A DNA stretch of 27,762 bases from JAPLST01 sp964397565. GTDB lineage: Bacteria; Auribacterota; UBA3054; JAPLST01. Positions 7,983 through 15,650 of the stretch are shown here, piece by piece; positions within the stretch are counted from its first letter, which is position 1, and each line of letters begins with the position of its first letter. The stretch lies in assembly GCA_964397565.1 (NCBI GenBank), contig CAYNJC010000049.1:1-27762 (forward strand), read 5' to 3'. Position numbers and translations under genes: made by a program. The notes below the pieces were generated by a model, which did no database searches, was not told the DNA's origin, and worked only from the letters and a program-made list of their open reading frames with translations.

Positions 7983-8900
7983 ATGGTGTCCGGCCTGACC
8001 AGCCAGCACGCACACGCCCCGCTGCCTGACACGGGCGGCCTGGCTGTCCAGTGTGCCGCGAAAATCAACTTCTTCTTGGACTGTGGCACGCGCCGGGCGG
8101 ATGGCTATCACGCGCTGCAATCGGTCATGCAACGCATCGATGTGTATGACATCCTGCACGTGGCCGTGGCGCCGGGCGGCGTGTGCGAGTGCCGCGATCC
8201 GCTCGGGCACTGTGCGTGCGACCCGCAGGACAATATTATCTGCCGCGCAGCACGCGCACTGATGGCACGCTATGCACCCGCAGCCGGCGTGGTCATGACC
8301 CTCACCAAGCGCGTGCCGGTGGGCGCCGGCTTGGGCGGTGGCTCCGCCAACGCGGCGGCCGCCTTGCGCGCCTTGTGTCAGGTGTGGCAGTTGCCCGCCA
8401 GCGAGGCCGCGCTGCACAGCATGGCGCGCGCGCTCGGCGCGGATGTTCCTTTTTTTCTGGGCACGCCGGCGGCGCTGTGCGAGGGCATCGGTGAAACGCT
8501 CCAGCCACTCGCGGCGCGAACGTACCATGTTGTCGTCTGGAATCCGGGCACACCCTTGTTGACCAAAGATGTCTATCGGCAATTTGACCAGCGCGCGCGC
8601 CCGCACGGCACGGTCACGCCATTTCTGACGGCGTATGCGGCCGGCGATCCCGTCCCGTTGGCGCCTTTGATCTGGAACAATCTCGCGCTGGCCGCCGAAG
8701 AACTGATGCCGGAACTGCGCGGCATGCAAACGCAGCTCGAAGCCGCCGGCGCCCTGCGCGCCTGGATTAGCGGCAGCGGCCCGACCATCATTGGCTTGTG
8801 CCCGAGCGCGGCGGCGGCACAGCGCGTTGCCAAAACCCTGCGGGCGCAGATCCCCGCCCATCATTTCATCCATGCCGGCGTGACGCTATGCGAAGAGTGA
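7983..8900 (+). CDS. ispE: 4-diphosphocytidyl-2-C-methyl-D-erythritol kinase
   Basis: GHMP kinase of the MEP isoprenoid pathway. It phosphorylates the 2-hydroxyl of 4-diphosphocytidyl-methylerythritol using ATP. 305 aa, slightly longer than usual because of about 17 extra N-terminal residues. Visible features: AAKINFFL (Lys27, the catalytic lysine) followed by RRADGYHALQSVMQ; the ATP-binding glycine loop PVGAGLGGGSANAAAAL (about 112-128); GADVPFFL (Asp154, catalytic aspartate); and a C-terminal SGSGPT motif. The next gene overlaps its 3' end, so the two are translationally coupled. Cytoplasmic. Confidence 0.95.
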   Translation: MVSGLTSQHAHAPLPDTGGLAVQCAAKINFFLDCGTRRADGYHALQSVMQRIDVYDILHVAVAPGGVCECRDPLGHCACDPQDNIICRAARALMARYAPAAGVVMTLTKRVPVGAGLGGGSANAAAALRALCQVWQLPASEAALHSMARALGADVPFFLGTPAALCEGIGETLQPLAARTYHVVVWNPGTPLLTKDVYRQFDQRARPHGTVTPFLTAYAAGDPVPLAPLIWNNLALAAEELMPELRGMQTQLEAAGALRAWISGSGPTIIGLCPSAAAAQRVAKTLRAQIPAHHFIHAGVTLCEE

Positions 8901-11131
8901 TGCGCGTGCTCCTGCGCCTGCTTGCCCTACTGCTGATAACGCTGCTGGTGGGCGGCGCGCTCTTGGCATTGTTTCCGATCCAGCCTGCCCAACTGGCCGT
9001 GCGCCTGCTGGCGCCCACGGTCTCGACCACCATTGGCGCATGGCAGTGGCGCGCCAGTGGTGTTGACCTGGATGATGTGGCCGTGCGCCTGCCGCACGCC
9101 ACCGCCACCTTTACCTCCGTCACCCTGCGCTGGCAGCACCGTGCGCCACAGCAGTTGGTCATCACGCTGACGGACGGCTCCGTGCGGCTGAATGTGCCGG
9201 CCACAAACACCGCGCCCAACGGCGCTGCGGGGCCGGCGCGCACGTGCCTGCTCCCCTGCGCTGTTTCCTTGACCGCCACCCGGATTGCCGTGGCCGTCAC
9301 CGGCGCGCATACGCCGGTGCCGTTGCGCGGCACGTGCAGCATTCACGCCGGCTACACGCCCGGCCAGACAACGCAGGCATGGCTGGCCGCGTCGTTTGTG
9401 CTGCGCGATGTGTGTGCCGGCTCGGTCCGCATGCTACTGCCGGCCCACAGCAGCATGCTGCTGGCAGCCGATTTGGCTTCGAGCAATGTGGCCCAACTCG
9501 CCGATCTTTTTCCCGCCTCGGCCGGCATGTTCGCCCCCGCCACGATCGCGCGGATCAGCGGGCAGGCATGTCTTGACCCGACTAGTCAGCCACTGTCACT
9601 GTGCGTGAGCGCCGCCACCGTCACGCTGGCGGCGGATGTGCCGCGCATGGCGGCGCGCACGGCCGATGCAACGGCGCACGGCGCCCTTATTGATGCCGCG
9701 CTGGCCCTGCGCCAGCCGCTTATCGTCCCCAATGACCTTGCCCAGCTGGTGCCGCTGATCGCCGCGCGCGCGGATGCCTGCGTCACGGCGCGCATGGCCG
9801 CCTTGACATGGCGCATGCACATCGCCAGTAACATCAGTGTCTGCGCAACGCTGGTCACCGGCATGGTTCACGTGGCCGATGCCCACGCCGATCTCGCGGG
9901 CGGCGCCGCCCATTGCCGCGGCTCAGCGAGTGCGCCGGCAATCTGGCCACCGGTCATGGATGCCTGCCAGTACACGCTCGACGCCACGGCGACCAATTTT
10001 GATTCGCGCACCGTGACGCATTGGCTGCCGGCCCAGCTCAGCAATTTGTCGGCCGTGGTCAGCGGCCAGTTCCGCGCCAGCGGCACCGGCGTGCGCGTGC
10101 AGGCCGGTTACGGAACCGGCTCCGCCGCGCTGTTCCACAAGCGCGCCCACCTCGCTGACACTGCGTTCGCCGTGCGCACGTTCGCCGCCACCAGCATGCT
10201 CGTCGCCGTTGATGGTCTGACCACCAATCTGACACGCATCGCCAGCGCACTGGCCGTGCCGTTCACGATCACCCGCTCCGGCTCGCTTGCGCGCGTCAGC
10301 CTGCAGGCCTGGCTCGACAGCCGCGACCAGACGGCCCGCGTCGCGCATGCCACCTGCACGGTCTATGCCGTCTGTTCGCGCATCTACGCGAAGCAATCCA
10401 AGACGACCGTGCGCAACAGCGCGGTAATGGGCACGTTGGCGCTGGCGCGGCCCATCGCCTTCAACGAGCGCCCGCGCGACCCGCTTGCCTTCGCCATCAA
10501 CGCGGTCAGCGGCAGTCTCACCGGGCGTGCCACCCAGGTCGCGTACCAGACCCTCGCCGCCAGCAACGCCGCCTTTGTCGCCAATGTCCTCACCACTTTT
10601 GTGCACCTGACCAGCACGCGCATCGAACTGTTCGACGGCGAGGCCCGCGTGAATGGCGCCTTCGCGCGCCGCAAGGTAAAAGGCCAACTGGCTTGGCGTT
10701 TTCTCTATGACGGCGCGCTGCAGATCACCAATCTGAATGCCGCGGAGGTCTGCCGCGCGTTTCACATGGCAACCAACCGGCTGGATGGGCTCTTCGCCGG
10801 ACAGGTTCGCGTGGCCGGCTTCGGCACGCGCGTCAATCGTTTTGACGGTACCATCCATTCGCAGCACGGCGGCATCCTCTACTTTCCCGAATCCACCTAT
10901 TATGTCAGCAGCATGGCCGACAGTCTGCAGAAACAAATCATTGATATCATGATCGACCGCTTGCGTGAATATGGTTTCCAAACCTCGCGCATCGGCTTGC
11001 AGTATGACAAAGACACGGCCCTCACCGTTTTTTCATTCCAATTTATGGGCGCGGTCGACAACTACACCTTTGACATCCCCTATCACGGCACCTGGTACGA
11101 CGCCCTGCGCCTGGCACTTTCATTCAAATAG
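8888..11131 (+). CDS. Membrane-anchored AsmA/YdbH-like envelope protein
   Basis: About 747 aa from the ATG at 8888. An alternative in-frame ATG at 8900 overlaps the ispE stop (TGATG) and would be 4 residues shorter. An N-terminal transmembrane helix (LLRLLALLLITLLVGGALL) is followed by a long, beta-rich Ala/Thr/Val-rich region with many short alternating strands. The C-terminal 130 residues (GQVRVAGFGTRVNRFDGTI, then LQKQIIDIMIDRLREYGF) resemble the end of YdbH/AsmA-type proteins, which are anchored in the inner membrane and span the periplasm to move lipids to the outer membrane. That role is inferred from overall organisation; no catalytic motif is seen. Confidence 0.6.
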   Translation: MRRVMRVLLRLLALLLITLLVGGALLALFPIQPAQLAVRLLAPTVSTTIGAWQWRASGVDLDDVAVRLPHATATFTSVTLRWQHRAPQQLVITLTDGSVRLNVPATNTAPNGAAGPARTCLLPCAVSLTATRIAVAVTGAHTPVPLRGTCSIHAGYTPGQTTQAWLAASFVLRDVCAGSVRMLLPAHSSMLLAADLASSNVAQLADLFPASAGMFAPATIARISGQACLDPTSQPLSLCVSAATVTLAADVPRMAARTADATAHGALIDAALALRQPLIVPNDLAQLVPLIAARADACVTARMAALTWRMHIASNISVCATLVTGMVHVADAHADLAGGAAHCRGSASAPAIWPPVMDACQYTLDATATNFDSRTVTHWLPAQLSNLSAVVSGQFRASGTGVRVQAGYGTGSAALFHKRAHLADTAFAVRTFAATSMLVAVDGLTTNLTRIASALAVPFTITRSGSLARVSLQAWLDSRDQTARVAHATCTVYAVCSRIYAKQSKTTVRNSAVMGTLALARPIAFNERPRDPLAFAINAVSGSLTGRATQVAYQTLAASNAAFVANVLTTFVHLTSTRIELFDGEARVNGAFARRKVKGQLAWRFLYDGALQITNLNAAEVCRAFHMATNRLDGLFAGQVRVAGFGTRVNRFDGTIHSQHGGILYFPESTYYVSSMADSLQKQIIDIMIDRLREYGFQTSRIGLQYDKDTALTVFSFQFMGAVDNYTFDIPYHGTWYDALRLALSFK

Positions 11132-11138
11132 GGCACGC

Positions 11139-11939
11139 ATGCGTATTCGAAAAGATCTTGGTTGTCTCAGCATCCTCATCATCATCGCCGTTACCATCGG
11201 GCTGGCGCTGCAACTGTATCGCAGCGAACAACTGCGCATCGCCTGGAACACCCCGCGCTATTTTTATGACGGACGTCATAAAGTTGACGGCAACAGTCGC
11301 GCCGTTTTCTTTGATCTCGCCGGCGAGTTGTGGGTGCGCGATCGGGCCACCACCCAATATGTGCGCATCATACCGCGGGCCGGCCTCGAGCTGTGCGGCG
11401 AGCAGAACGTCAGTTTTGTCAGCGCGCGTGACGGGCAGCGCGCGATGTTCAAACTGCGGCCGCAATTCAGCGATGATGCGCGCGACGACCACTCACCCAT
11501 GGCGTGGGCGCCGGCGTCCAACCAGTATTGCTTGTATTTCGAGCAGCGCGCCTATTCGAATGATGTCCTGCGCGGTCATTACAAGGACGCGGCGTACGGG
11601 CCGGGCGGTTTGTTCTTTGTGAACCCGGCGACGGGTGAGCACATCGCCCACAGCAATTACAGCACGCTCTATGTGCCGCCGCCAACTGCCGAGGCACACG
11701 CCGGCCCGCCCGCCTGGCTATGGGCGGCCGCCGCCAATCGCGCATTTGTTGAAACGACCGTCACCGGCGCAACCGCGGCTGCTGCATGGGACGCGCGCTT
11801 CTTTCGCCGCAGTTCCGTACCGGCCTCGCGTACCGCGCCCGGCCAGCCCGGCGATCTTGCCTGTGACGCGCGCTATCTGTATGTCTATCACTCCGCAACC
11901 ACCGGCTGGCTGCGCCTGCGCCTCGATGCAACATGGTAA
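11139..11939 (+). CDS. Membrane-anchored protein of unknown function
   Basis: 266 aa from the ATG at 11139, 7 nt after the preceding stop. A longer frame reading back into the upstream gene is not the real start: its extra residues are the out-of-frame translation of that gene. Residues 1-4 are basic, residues about 6-24 form a transmembrane helix (LGCLSILIIIAVTIGLALQ), and the remainder should be periplasmic. The soluble part contains WVRDRAT, a Cys-containing ELCGEQNVSFV segment and a C-terminal YLYVYHSATTGWLRLRL strand pair. I recognise no family. Its position suggests it works with the AsmA-like protein just upstream. Confidence 0.7.
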   Translation: MRIRKDLGCLSILIIIAVTIGLALQLYRSEQLRIAWNTPRYFYDGRHKVDGNSRAVFFDLAGELWVRDRATTQYVRIIPRAGLELCGEQNVSFVSARDGQRAMFKLRPQFSDDARDDHSPMAWAPASNQYCLYFEQRAYSNDVLRGHYKDAAYGPGGLFFVNPATGEHIAHSNYSTLYVPPPTAEAHAGPPAWLWAAAANRAFVETTVTGATAAAAWDARFFRRSSVPASRTAPGQPGDLACDARYLYVYHSATTGWLRLRLDATW

Positions 11940-11968
11940 CGGCATTTACTGCATCAAATGATCTCTGC

Positions 11969-11996
11969 ACCTAAAACCTAAAACTTAAAACCTAAA
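11969..11996 (+). repeat. Heptamer array, four ACCTAAA-type units
   Basis: ACCTAAA, ACCTAAA, ACTTAAA and ACCTAAA follow each other exactly, 7 bp each, in the 80-bp gap between the membrane protein and the glycosyltransferase. The run is strikingly AT-rich against its GC-rich surroundings. Other heptamer arrays, with different sequences, occur at 13124, 18465, 18550 and 19351. Confidence 0.85.
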
Positions 11997-12019
11997 ACTG
12001 GCTTTACCCTCCCTACTCC

Positions 12020-13135
12020 ATGACCGTCGTCCATATCGGCAAATACTACTGGCCTTACCAGCGTGGTATCGAAACCTATTTGAAGCTGCTGTGTGAGCGG
12101 TTGATCGAGGCGTGCGAACTCGACGTGCTGGTCGCCAACACGAGCAGGCGCACAGTCTGCGAGACAATCAACGGCGTGAATGTCACGCGCTTGGGCCGCC
12201 TGGCTGAGATTTGTTCGACCAGTTTTTGTCTGCAACTGCCGGCGCGCCTGCGCCGCCTGCGGCCGGACATCGTCCACATTCACCTGCCGAATCCGTGGGC
12301 CGAATGGTGCTACTTTGCCGCCGGCTGTCCCGGCCGGCTGGTGGTCTCCTTTCACAGCGATATCATTCGACAAAAAATGCTGTTGCAGCTGCATGCGCCG
12401 CTGCACCGCCGTTTTCTCGCCAAGGCCGCGCGCACCATCGTCGCCACGCCGCGCCACATCGCGTTCTCCCCGTTTCTCGCCGCGCTCCCGCCTGAGCGCT
12501 GCACAGTCATCCCTTACGGCATTGATGTTGCCCAGTATCAGGCCACGGACGGCATCACCAAACGCGCGGCTGAACTGCGCCAGCAACTAGGCACGCCGCT
12601 GATCTTGTTTGTCGGGCATTTGGTGTATTACAAAGGTGTCGACGTCTTGCTGGCGGCGCTGCGTGACACAAACGTGCACGTGGCGATTGTCGGCCGCGGC
12701 CCGCTAGAACAGCAGTTGCGCGCGCGCGCCGAGGCGCTGGGCGTGGCCGCCCGCACTCATTTTCTGGGCGAAGTTGACGAGCGCGAATTGATCGCCTTGT
12801 ATCACGCCTGCGACGTCTTCTGTCTGCCCTCGACCCAGCGTAGCGAGGCGTTCGGTATTGTGCAGCTCGAAGCCTTTGCCTGCGGCAAGCCGGTGGTTAG
12901 CACCAACCTGCCGTCCGGCGTGCCGTGGGTCAATCAACATGAACAGACCGGGCTGATTGTTGAACCGGGCGATGCGCCGGCGCTGGCAGCAGCATTGACG
13001 CGCCTGCTCGCTGATGATGCTTTCCGCGCTGCCTGCGGCCAGCGCGCCTTAGCGCGCGTGACTAACGACTTCAGCGCCGACCGCATGGCCGCCGCCACGC
13101 TGCAGGTGTATCAAGCCATCCTGGGTGATCAGTAA
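12020..13135 (+). CDS. Glycosyltransferase family 4
   Basis: 371 aa with two Rossmann-like domains (GT-B fold). The N-terminal half begins VVHIGKYYWPYQRGIETYL, the acceptor-side glycine loop of GT4 enzymes, and has PDIVHIHLPNPWA (about 82-94) and SFHSD (110-114). The C-terminal half has LFVGHLVYYKGVDVL (Lys205, nucleotide-sugar phosphate contact), AIVGRGPLEQQL and the retaining-enzyme EX7E motif (Glu276, Glu284). It transfers a sugar from a nucleotide donor to a glycan or lipid, probably in envelope or exopolysaccharide synthesis. Donor and acceptor cannot be read from the sequence. The final codons and the stop lie inside a heptamer array. Confidence 0.9.
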   Translation: MTVVHIGKYYWPYQRGIETYLKLLCERLIEACELDVLVANTSRRTVCETINGVNVTRLGRLAEICSTSFCLQLPARLRRLRPDIVHIHLPNPWAEWCYFAAGCPGRLVVSFHSDIIRQKMLLQLHAPLHRRFLAKAARTIVATPRHIAFSPFLAALPPERCTVIPYGIDVAQYQATDGITKRAAELRQQLGTPLILFVGHLVYYKGVDVLLAALRDTNVHVAIVGRGPLEQQLRARAEALGVAARTHFLGEVDERELIALYHACDVFCLPSTQRSEAFGIVQLEAFACGKPVVSTNLPSGVPWVNQHEQTGLIVEPGDAPALAAALTRLLADDAFRAACGQRALARVTNDFSADRMAAATLQVYQAILGDQ

Positions 13136-13158
13136 TCAGGGTTCAGTAATCGGGGTTC
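13124..13158 (+). repeat. Heptamer array overlapping the glycosyltransferase stop codon
   Basis: GGTGATC, AGTAATC, AGGGTTC, AGTAATC, GGGGTTC: five 7-bp units. The first encodes part of the C-terminus GDQ and the second supplies the TAA stop. A GCCGCC/GGCGGC hairpin (13188-13202) follows downstream, without a T-run. Confidence 0.75.
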
Positions 13159-13233
13159 AGGGCTGAAAGAGAGCTGGCTTGGCCAGTGCCGCCAACGGCG
13201 GCATGGGAGCCGCCTCCGTGCGGCGCATGCTGC

Positions 13234-13284
13234 CGCAAGCCGCCTTGACTCCATGAAGCGCTTGTACTACAATGATGCAGCAAT
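13234..13284 (+). repeat. 51-bp promoter cassette, copy A
   Basis: 44 of 51 bases match copy B at 14794-14844 with no gaps. The cassette starts at CGCAAGCCG and ends at ATGCAGCAAT, and it carries a complete -35/-10 promoter. It precedes the small membrane protein gene, with the MITE copy in between. Confidence 0.8.
13245..13273 (+). promoter_or_regulatory. Sigma-70-type promoter within cassette A
   Basis: TTGACT (13245-13250), 17-bp spacer, TACAAT (13268-13273). The predicted start near 13280 lies 19 bp before the MITE, so any transcript would read through the element into the gene at 13527. Confidence 0.65.
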
Positions 13285-13298
13285 AAGTAGTATAGCTA

Positions 13299-13480
13299 TT
13301 AACGAGAGCGCTTTCTGCTTTGCAGCGCCCTTGTAGCCGCCCGCGCTGAGGGCGGCTTCTGCAGCCGCGGTCATCCGCGCCGTTGACGGGATCCACGCCG
13401 ATGGCGGGACTAGCCCAGCCAGCTCCAAGCAGGTGCCCGCGGCTACAATTGACATGACAACAAGTAAGTACTCTCATTAG
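13299..13480. mobile_element. MITE-like element, copy 2 (182 bp, TA-flanked)
   Basis: Same length and interior as copy 1, with TA on both sides (13297-13298 and 13481-13482). The left end has two changes (TTAACGAGAGC), while the right end CTCTCATTAG is intact. It sits between promoter cassette A and the membrane-protein gene. The sequence on its two sides, joined at one TA, aligns without gaps to the uninterrupted DNA downstream of cassette B, which therefore serves as an empty-site relative. Confidence 0.8.
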
Positions 13481-13526
13481 TATGTACACTATCACACATT
13501 GACGTTCGATGAAAGGAGAAAAGAAG

Positions 13527-13778
13527 ATGAATGGATCGAAGCTCGCAGCAATTGTCGCCGGCGCCATCACCCTCGGATGCGTTGCCTTTGTCGTTGTTCT
13601 GTTCCTTGTCAAGGCCCTGTGGGCTTGGACCATTCCCGATCTGTTCCCCGGCGCAGTCCAGCAGGGATTGGTTGCCGAATCGATCTCTTGGCTGACGGCC
13701 ATCAAGATCGCCCTCTTCGTCGCCGTTCTGTCTGGGTTTAGCCGCGGAGCTCAGGTGCACACGACCAGGAACGAATAA
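13527..13778 (+). CDS. Small two-helix membrane protein
   Basis: 83 aa from the ATG at 13527, chosen because an AAAGGAG site (13512-13518) lies 8 nt upstream; an in-frame ATG at 13509 lacks a site. Two hydrophobic stretches, AAIVAGAITLGCVAFVVVLF (about 6-25) and WLTAIKIALFVAVLSGF (about 54-70), are separated by a segment with WAWTIPDLFPG. The C-terminal tail is short and basic. I recognise no family. Its own promoter cassette lies 250 bp upstream with the MITE between, and the next gene begins 85 bp downstream. Confidence 0.7.
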   Translation: MNGSKLAAIVAGAITLGCVAFVVVLFLVKALWAWTIPDLFPGAVQQGLVAESISWLTAIKIALFVAVLSGFSRGAQVHTTRNE

Positions 13779-13863
13779 GACCTCACACCAACGCGTGAAG
13801 GTTACGTTTTTGCCCAAACAACAAACGCGCGCCGCACGCGTGCCGTTCAGTTAAGGAGACAAA

Positions 13864-14700
13864 ATGGAAAGGACGAAGGGCAGCGCAATAACCGGCACGA
13901 TTCGCGATGCGCTGTGGATCTGGGGTCATGAAGCGGGCTGCCATCATCGGCATGCCAACAATGGCTGGAAACTACCGGGAATGTCCCGCATGACGCCGGC
14001 CGAAGGCGCCTTCTACATGGGCATTCCCAATATCATGATGGTGCGGTTCGGCAACCAACCGGCGCCGCCATTCCAGCAGTACGCCCTGCCAATGCGCCCT
14101 TTGCAGCGCATAGTGTGGTCCATTATCGGGGATTTGGGTTCGACGGACAATGATCGTCAGCCGGATTTGCAGGAGATTATCGCCCTGAGCGAGGACTTCC
14201 CCAATCTGACCGGCGCGCTGATGGATGACTTTTTTCGCAACGACCCCGTTGCGCCCGGGCGCTTCACGGCGGAACAAGTCGAAGGCTTCCGCCGCCAACT
14301 GCACGCAGCCCGGCGGCCACTGGATCTCTACGTCGTGGTGTCCGCCCACGACCTTGACCTGCCGATCCGGCAACACCTCGACGCGGTGGACGCAATCACC
14401 TTCTGGACATGGCATGCCAAGGATCTGGATGCCCTGGAGCGCAATTTCGGCCGGCTTGAAGAACTAGCACCGCAGCCGCGCAAACTGCTTGGTTTGTACA
14501 TGTGGGATTTCGGGGCGTGCGCGCCCGTGCCCATGGCCGCCATGGAACATCAATGCCGCCTGGGCTTTGAGTGGCTGAAGGCAGGACGCGTGGCCGGCCT
14601 GGTCTTTCTGGCGAGTTGCATTGCGGACCTCGAACTGGAGGCCGTCGAATACGCGCGGCGTTTGATTGCGCAAGTAGGCGCCGACCCGCTCCCGCATTGA
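13864..14700 (+). CDS. Uncharacterised alpha/beta (barrel-like) protein
   Basis: 278 aa, with an AAGGAG site 5-10 nt before the ATG. There is no signal peptide, so it should be cytoplasmic. It opens with TIRDALWIWGHEAG and later alternates predicted strands and helices: RIVWSIIGDLGS, NLTGALMDDFF, LDLYVVVSAHDLDL, AITFWTWHAKDL, KLLGLYMWDFGAC, VAGLVFLASC. Conserved-looking acidic, His and Trp residues at strand ends suggest a TIM-barrel-like, possibly carbohydrate-acting fold, but I cannot name a family and propose no reaction. It shares a block with an amidohydrolase, which hints at a small catabolic cluster. No promoter is obvious, so read-through from 13245 is plausible. Confidence 0.7.
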   Translation: MERTKGSAITGTIRDALWIWGHEAGCHHRHANNGWKLPGMSRMTPAEGAFYMGIPNIMMVRFGNQPAPPFQQYALPMRPLQRIVWSIIGDLGSTDNDRQPDLQEIIALSEDFPNLTGALMDDFFRNDPVAPGRFTAEQVEGFRRQLHAARRPLDLYVVVSAHDLDLPIRQHLDAVDAITFWTWHAKDLDALERNFGRLEELAPQPRKLLGLYMWDFGACAPVPMAAMEHQCRLGFEWLKAGRVAGLVFLASCIADLELEAVEYARRLIAQVGADPLPH

Positions 14701-14774
14701 GCGACGCTTGTGCTTGATACACGAATGGCCTTACCGGCCAGCGACAAGTAGAACATCGTGCACTTCTGATCGTC

Positions 14775-14792
14775 GTTAGAGGAAATTCTAAC
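14775..14792. promoter_or_regulatory. Possible operator hairpin upstream of promoter cassette B
   Basis: GTTAGA (14775-14780) and TCTAAC (14787-14792) are perfect inverted repeats with a 6-bp centre, ending 12 bp before the -35 box at 14805. The placement suits an activator or repressor site. No counterpart exists upstream of cassette A. Confidence 0.3.
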
Positions 14793-14793
14793 A

Positions 14794-14844
14794 CGCAAGC
14801 CGACTTGACTCCACGAAACGCTGCTGCTACAATAATGCAGCAAT
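14794..14844 (+). repeat. 51-bp promoter cassette, copy B
   Basis: Matches copy A (13234-13284) at 44 of 51 positions; the -35 and -10 boxes are identical. It drives the methyltransferase gene 50 bp downstream and is not interrupted by a MITE. Confidence 0.8.
14805..14833 (+). promoter_or_regulatory. Sigma-70-type promoter of the methyltransferase gene
   Basis: TTGACT (14805-14810), 17-bp spacer, TACAAT (14828-14833). Predicted start near 14840, leader of about 55 nt. Confidence 0.7.
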
Positions 14845-14894
14845 GAATACCACAACTATGTGCAATAGCAGAAGTTGCAGTTCGGCATAACGAC

Positions 14895-15614
14895 ATGTCA
14901 GACATCATTCCATTCTACGGGGCCTGCAACCCGGATTTGTTTTCGATAGAACGCTCCTCCATGGATCGTTCCGGGAAAATAGTCGACTTTCTAAACGCCC
15001 ATTTACCCCAAGGCCTGATTTTGGATATAGGAGCAGGCAACGGGTTTACTGCCAGACGGATACGCGGCAGGCGCATAATATGCTTGGAGCCCGATCCCGA
15101 TATGATTCCGTCTGATGATGATCTGCTTTGGGTAAAAGGATCTGCAGAGAACATTCCTTTTCACGATTCCTATTTTGATGCCGCATATGCAACCTTCGCC
15201 TATTTCCTGGCCGGAATCGACAAGTCGAAAGGACTTGCGGAAGTAGAGCGTGTCTTGAAAGGGAATGGAACGATTATCATAATTGACAACTTCGGCGACG
15301 ATGAGTTCACCAGTTTTTCCTCGGGATCTATTTCAGAAGGTCCGGCGTTTTACCATGCCCATGGATTTACCTCCCAAGTACTACATACCTCATTTCAGTT
15401 TGCCTCATTGGAGGATGCCCACACGTTAATGTCTTCGTATTTTGGAGAGGACACTATGCGCGGAAACATAAAACAAGAATACGAATATAAGGTTGTCGCT
15501 TATACAAAACTAGTATGCGCACAAGGCGCTTTACCTACTTACCATGCCTTCGGCACTTTTGGCACATCGCCTGCGGAGCAGGCTTTGGGGCCAAACGCCA
15601 GTGGTGATAGGTGA
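14895..15614 (+). CDS. Class I SAM-dependent methyltransferase
   Basis: 239 aa. Motif I ILDIGAGNG (about 42-50) binds the SAM methionine part, ICLEPDPDMIP is motif II, VKGSAENIPFHDSYFDAAYA is the motif IV region, and EVERVLKGNGTIIIID is the post-motif strand. This is the Methyltransf_11 pattern; the substrate is unknown. Codon use is visibly more AT-rich than in the neighbours (AAA, ATA, TTT, GAA common), which suggests recent acquisition. The last 30 residues (from about QGALPTYHAFG) read like a non-homologous extension, with compositional return to host-like DNA, so the original C-terminus may have been altered. No strong ribosome site is visible. Confidence 0.85.
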   Translation: MSDIIPFYGACNPDLFSIERSSMDRSGKIVDFLNAHLPQGLILDIGAGNGFTARRIRGRRIICLEPDPDMIPSDDDLLWVKGSAENIPFHDSYFDAAYATFAYFLAGIDKSKGLAEVERVLKGNGTIIIIDNFGDDEFTSFSSGSISEGPAFYHAHGFTSQVLHTSFQFASLEDAHTLMSSYFGEDTMRGNIKQEYEYKVVAYTKLVCAQGALPTYHAFGTFGTSPAEQALGPNASGDR

Positions 15615-15650
15615 GCGTGGACGTCGGGCAATGCAATCAAGGAGAACAGC

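Noticed and set aside
8798..8887. Longer N-terminus of the AsmA-like protein starting at 8798
   Set aside because: Extra residues are out-of-frame ispE; the transmembrane segment begins just after the ATG at 8888/8900.
9923..10981. 352-aa minus-strand frame, and the 341-aa one at 7848-8873
   Set aside because: Antisense to the AsmA-like gene and ispE respectively; no start signal or domain.
10965..11138. Upstream extension of the 266-aa membrane protein
   Set aside because: Its residues are the out-of-frame translation of the conserved end of the preceding gene.
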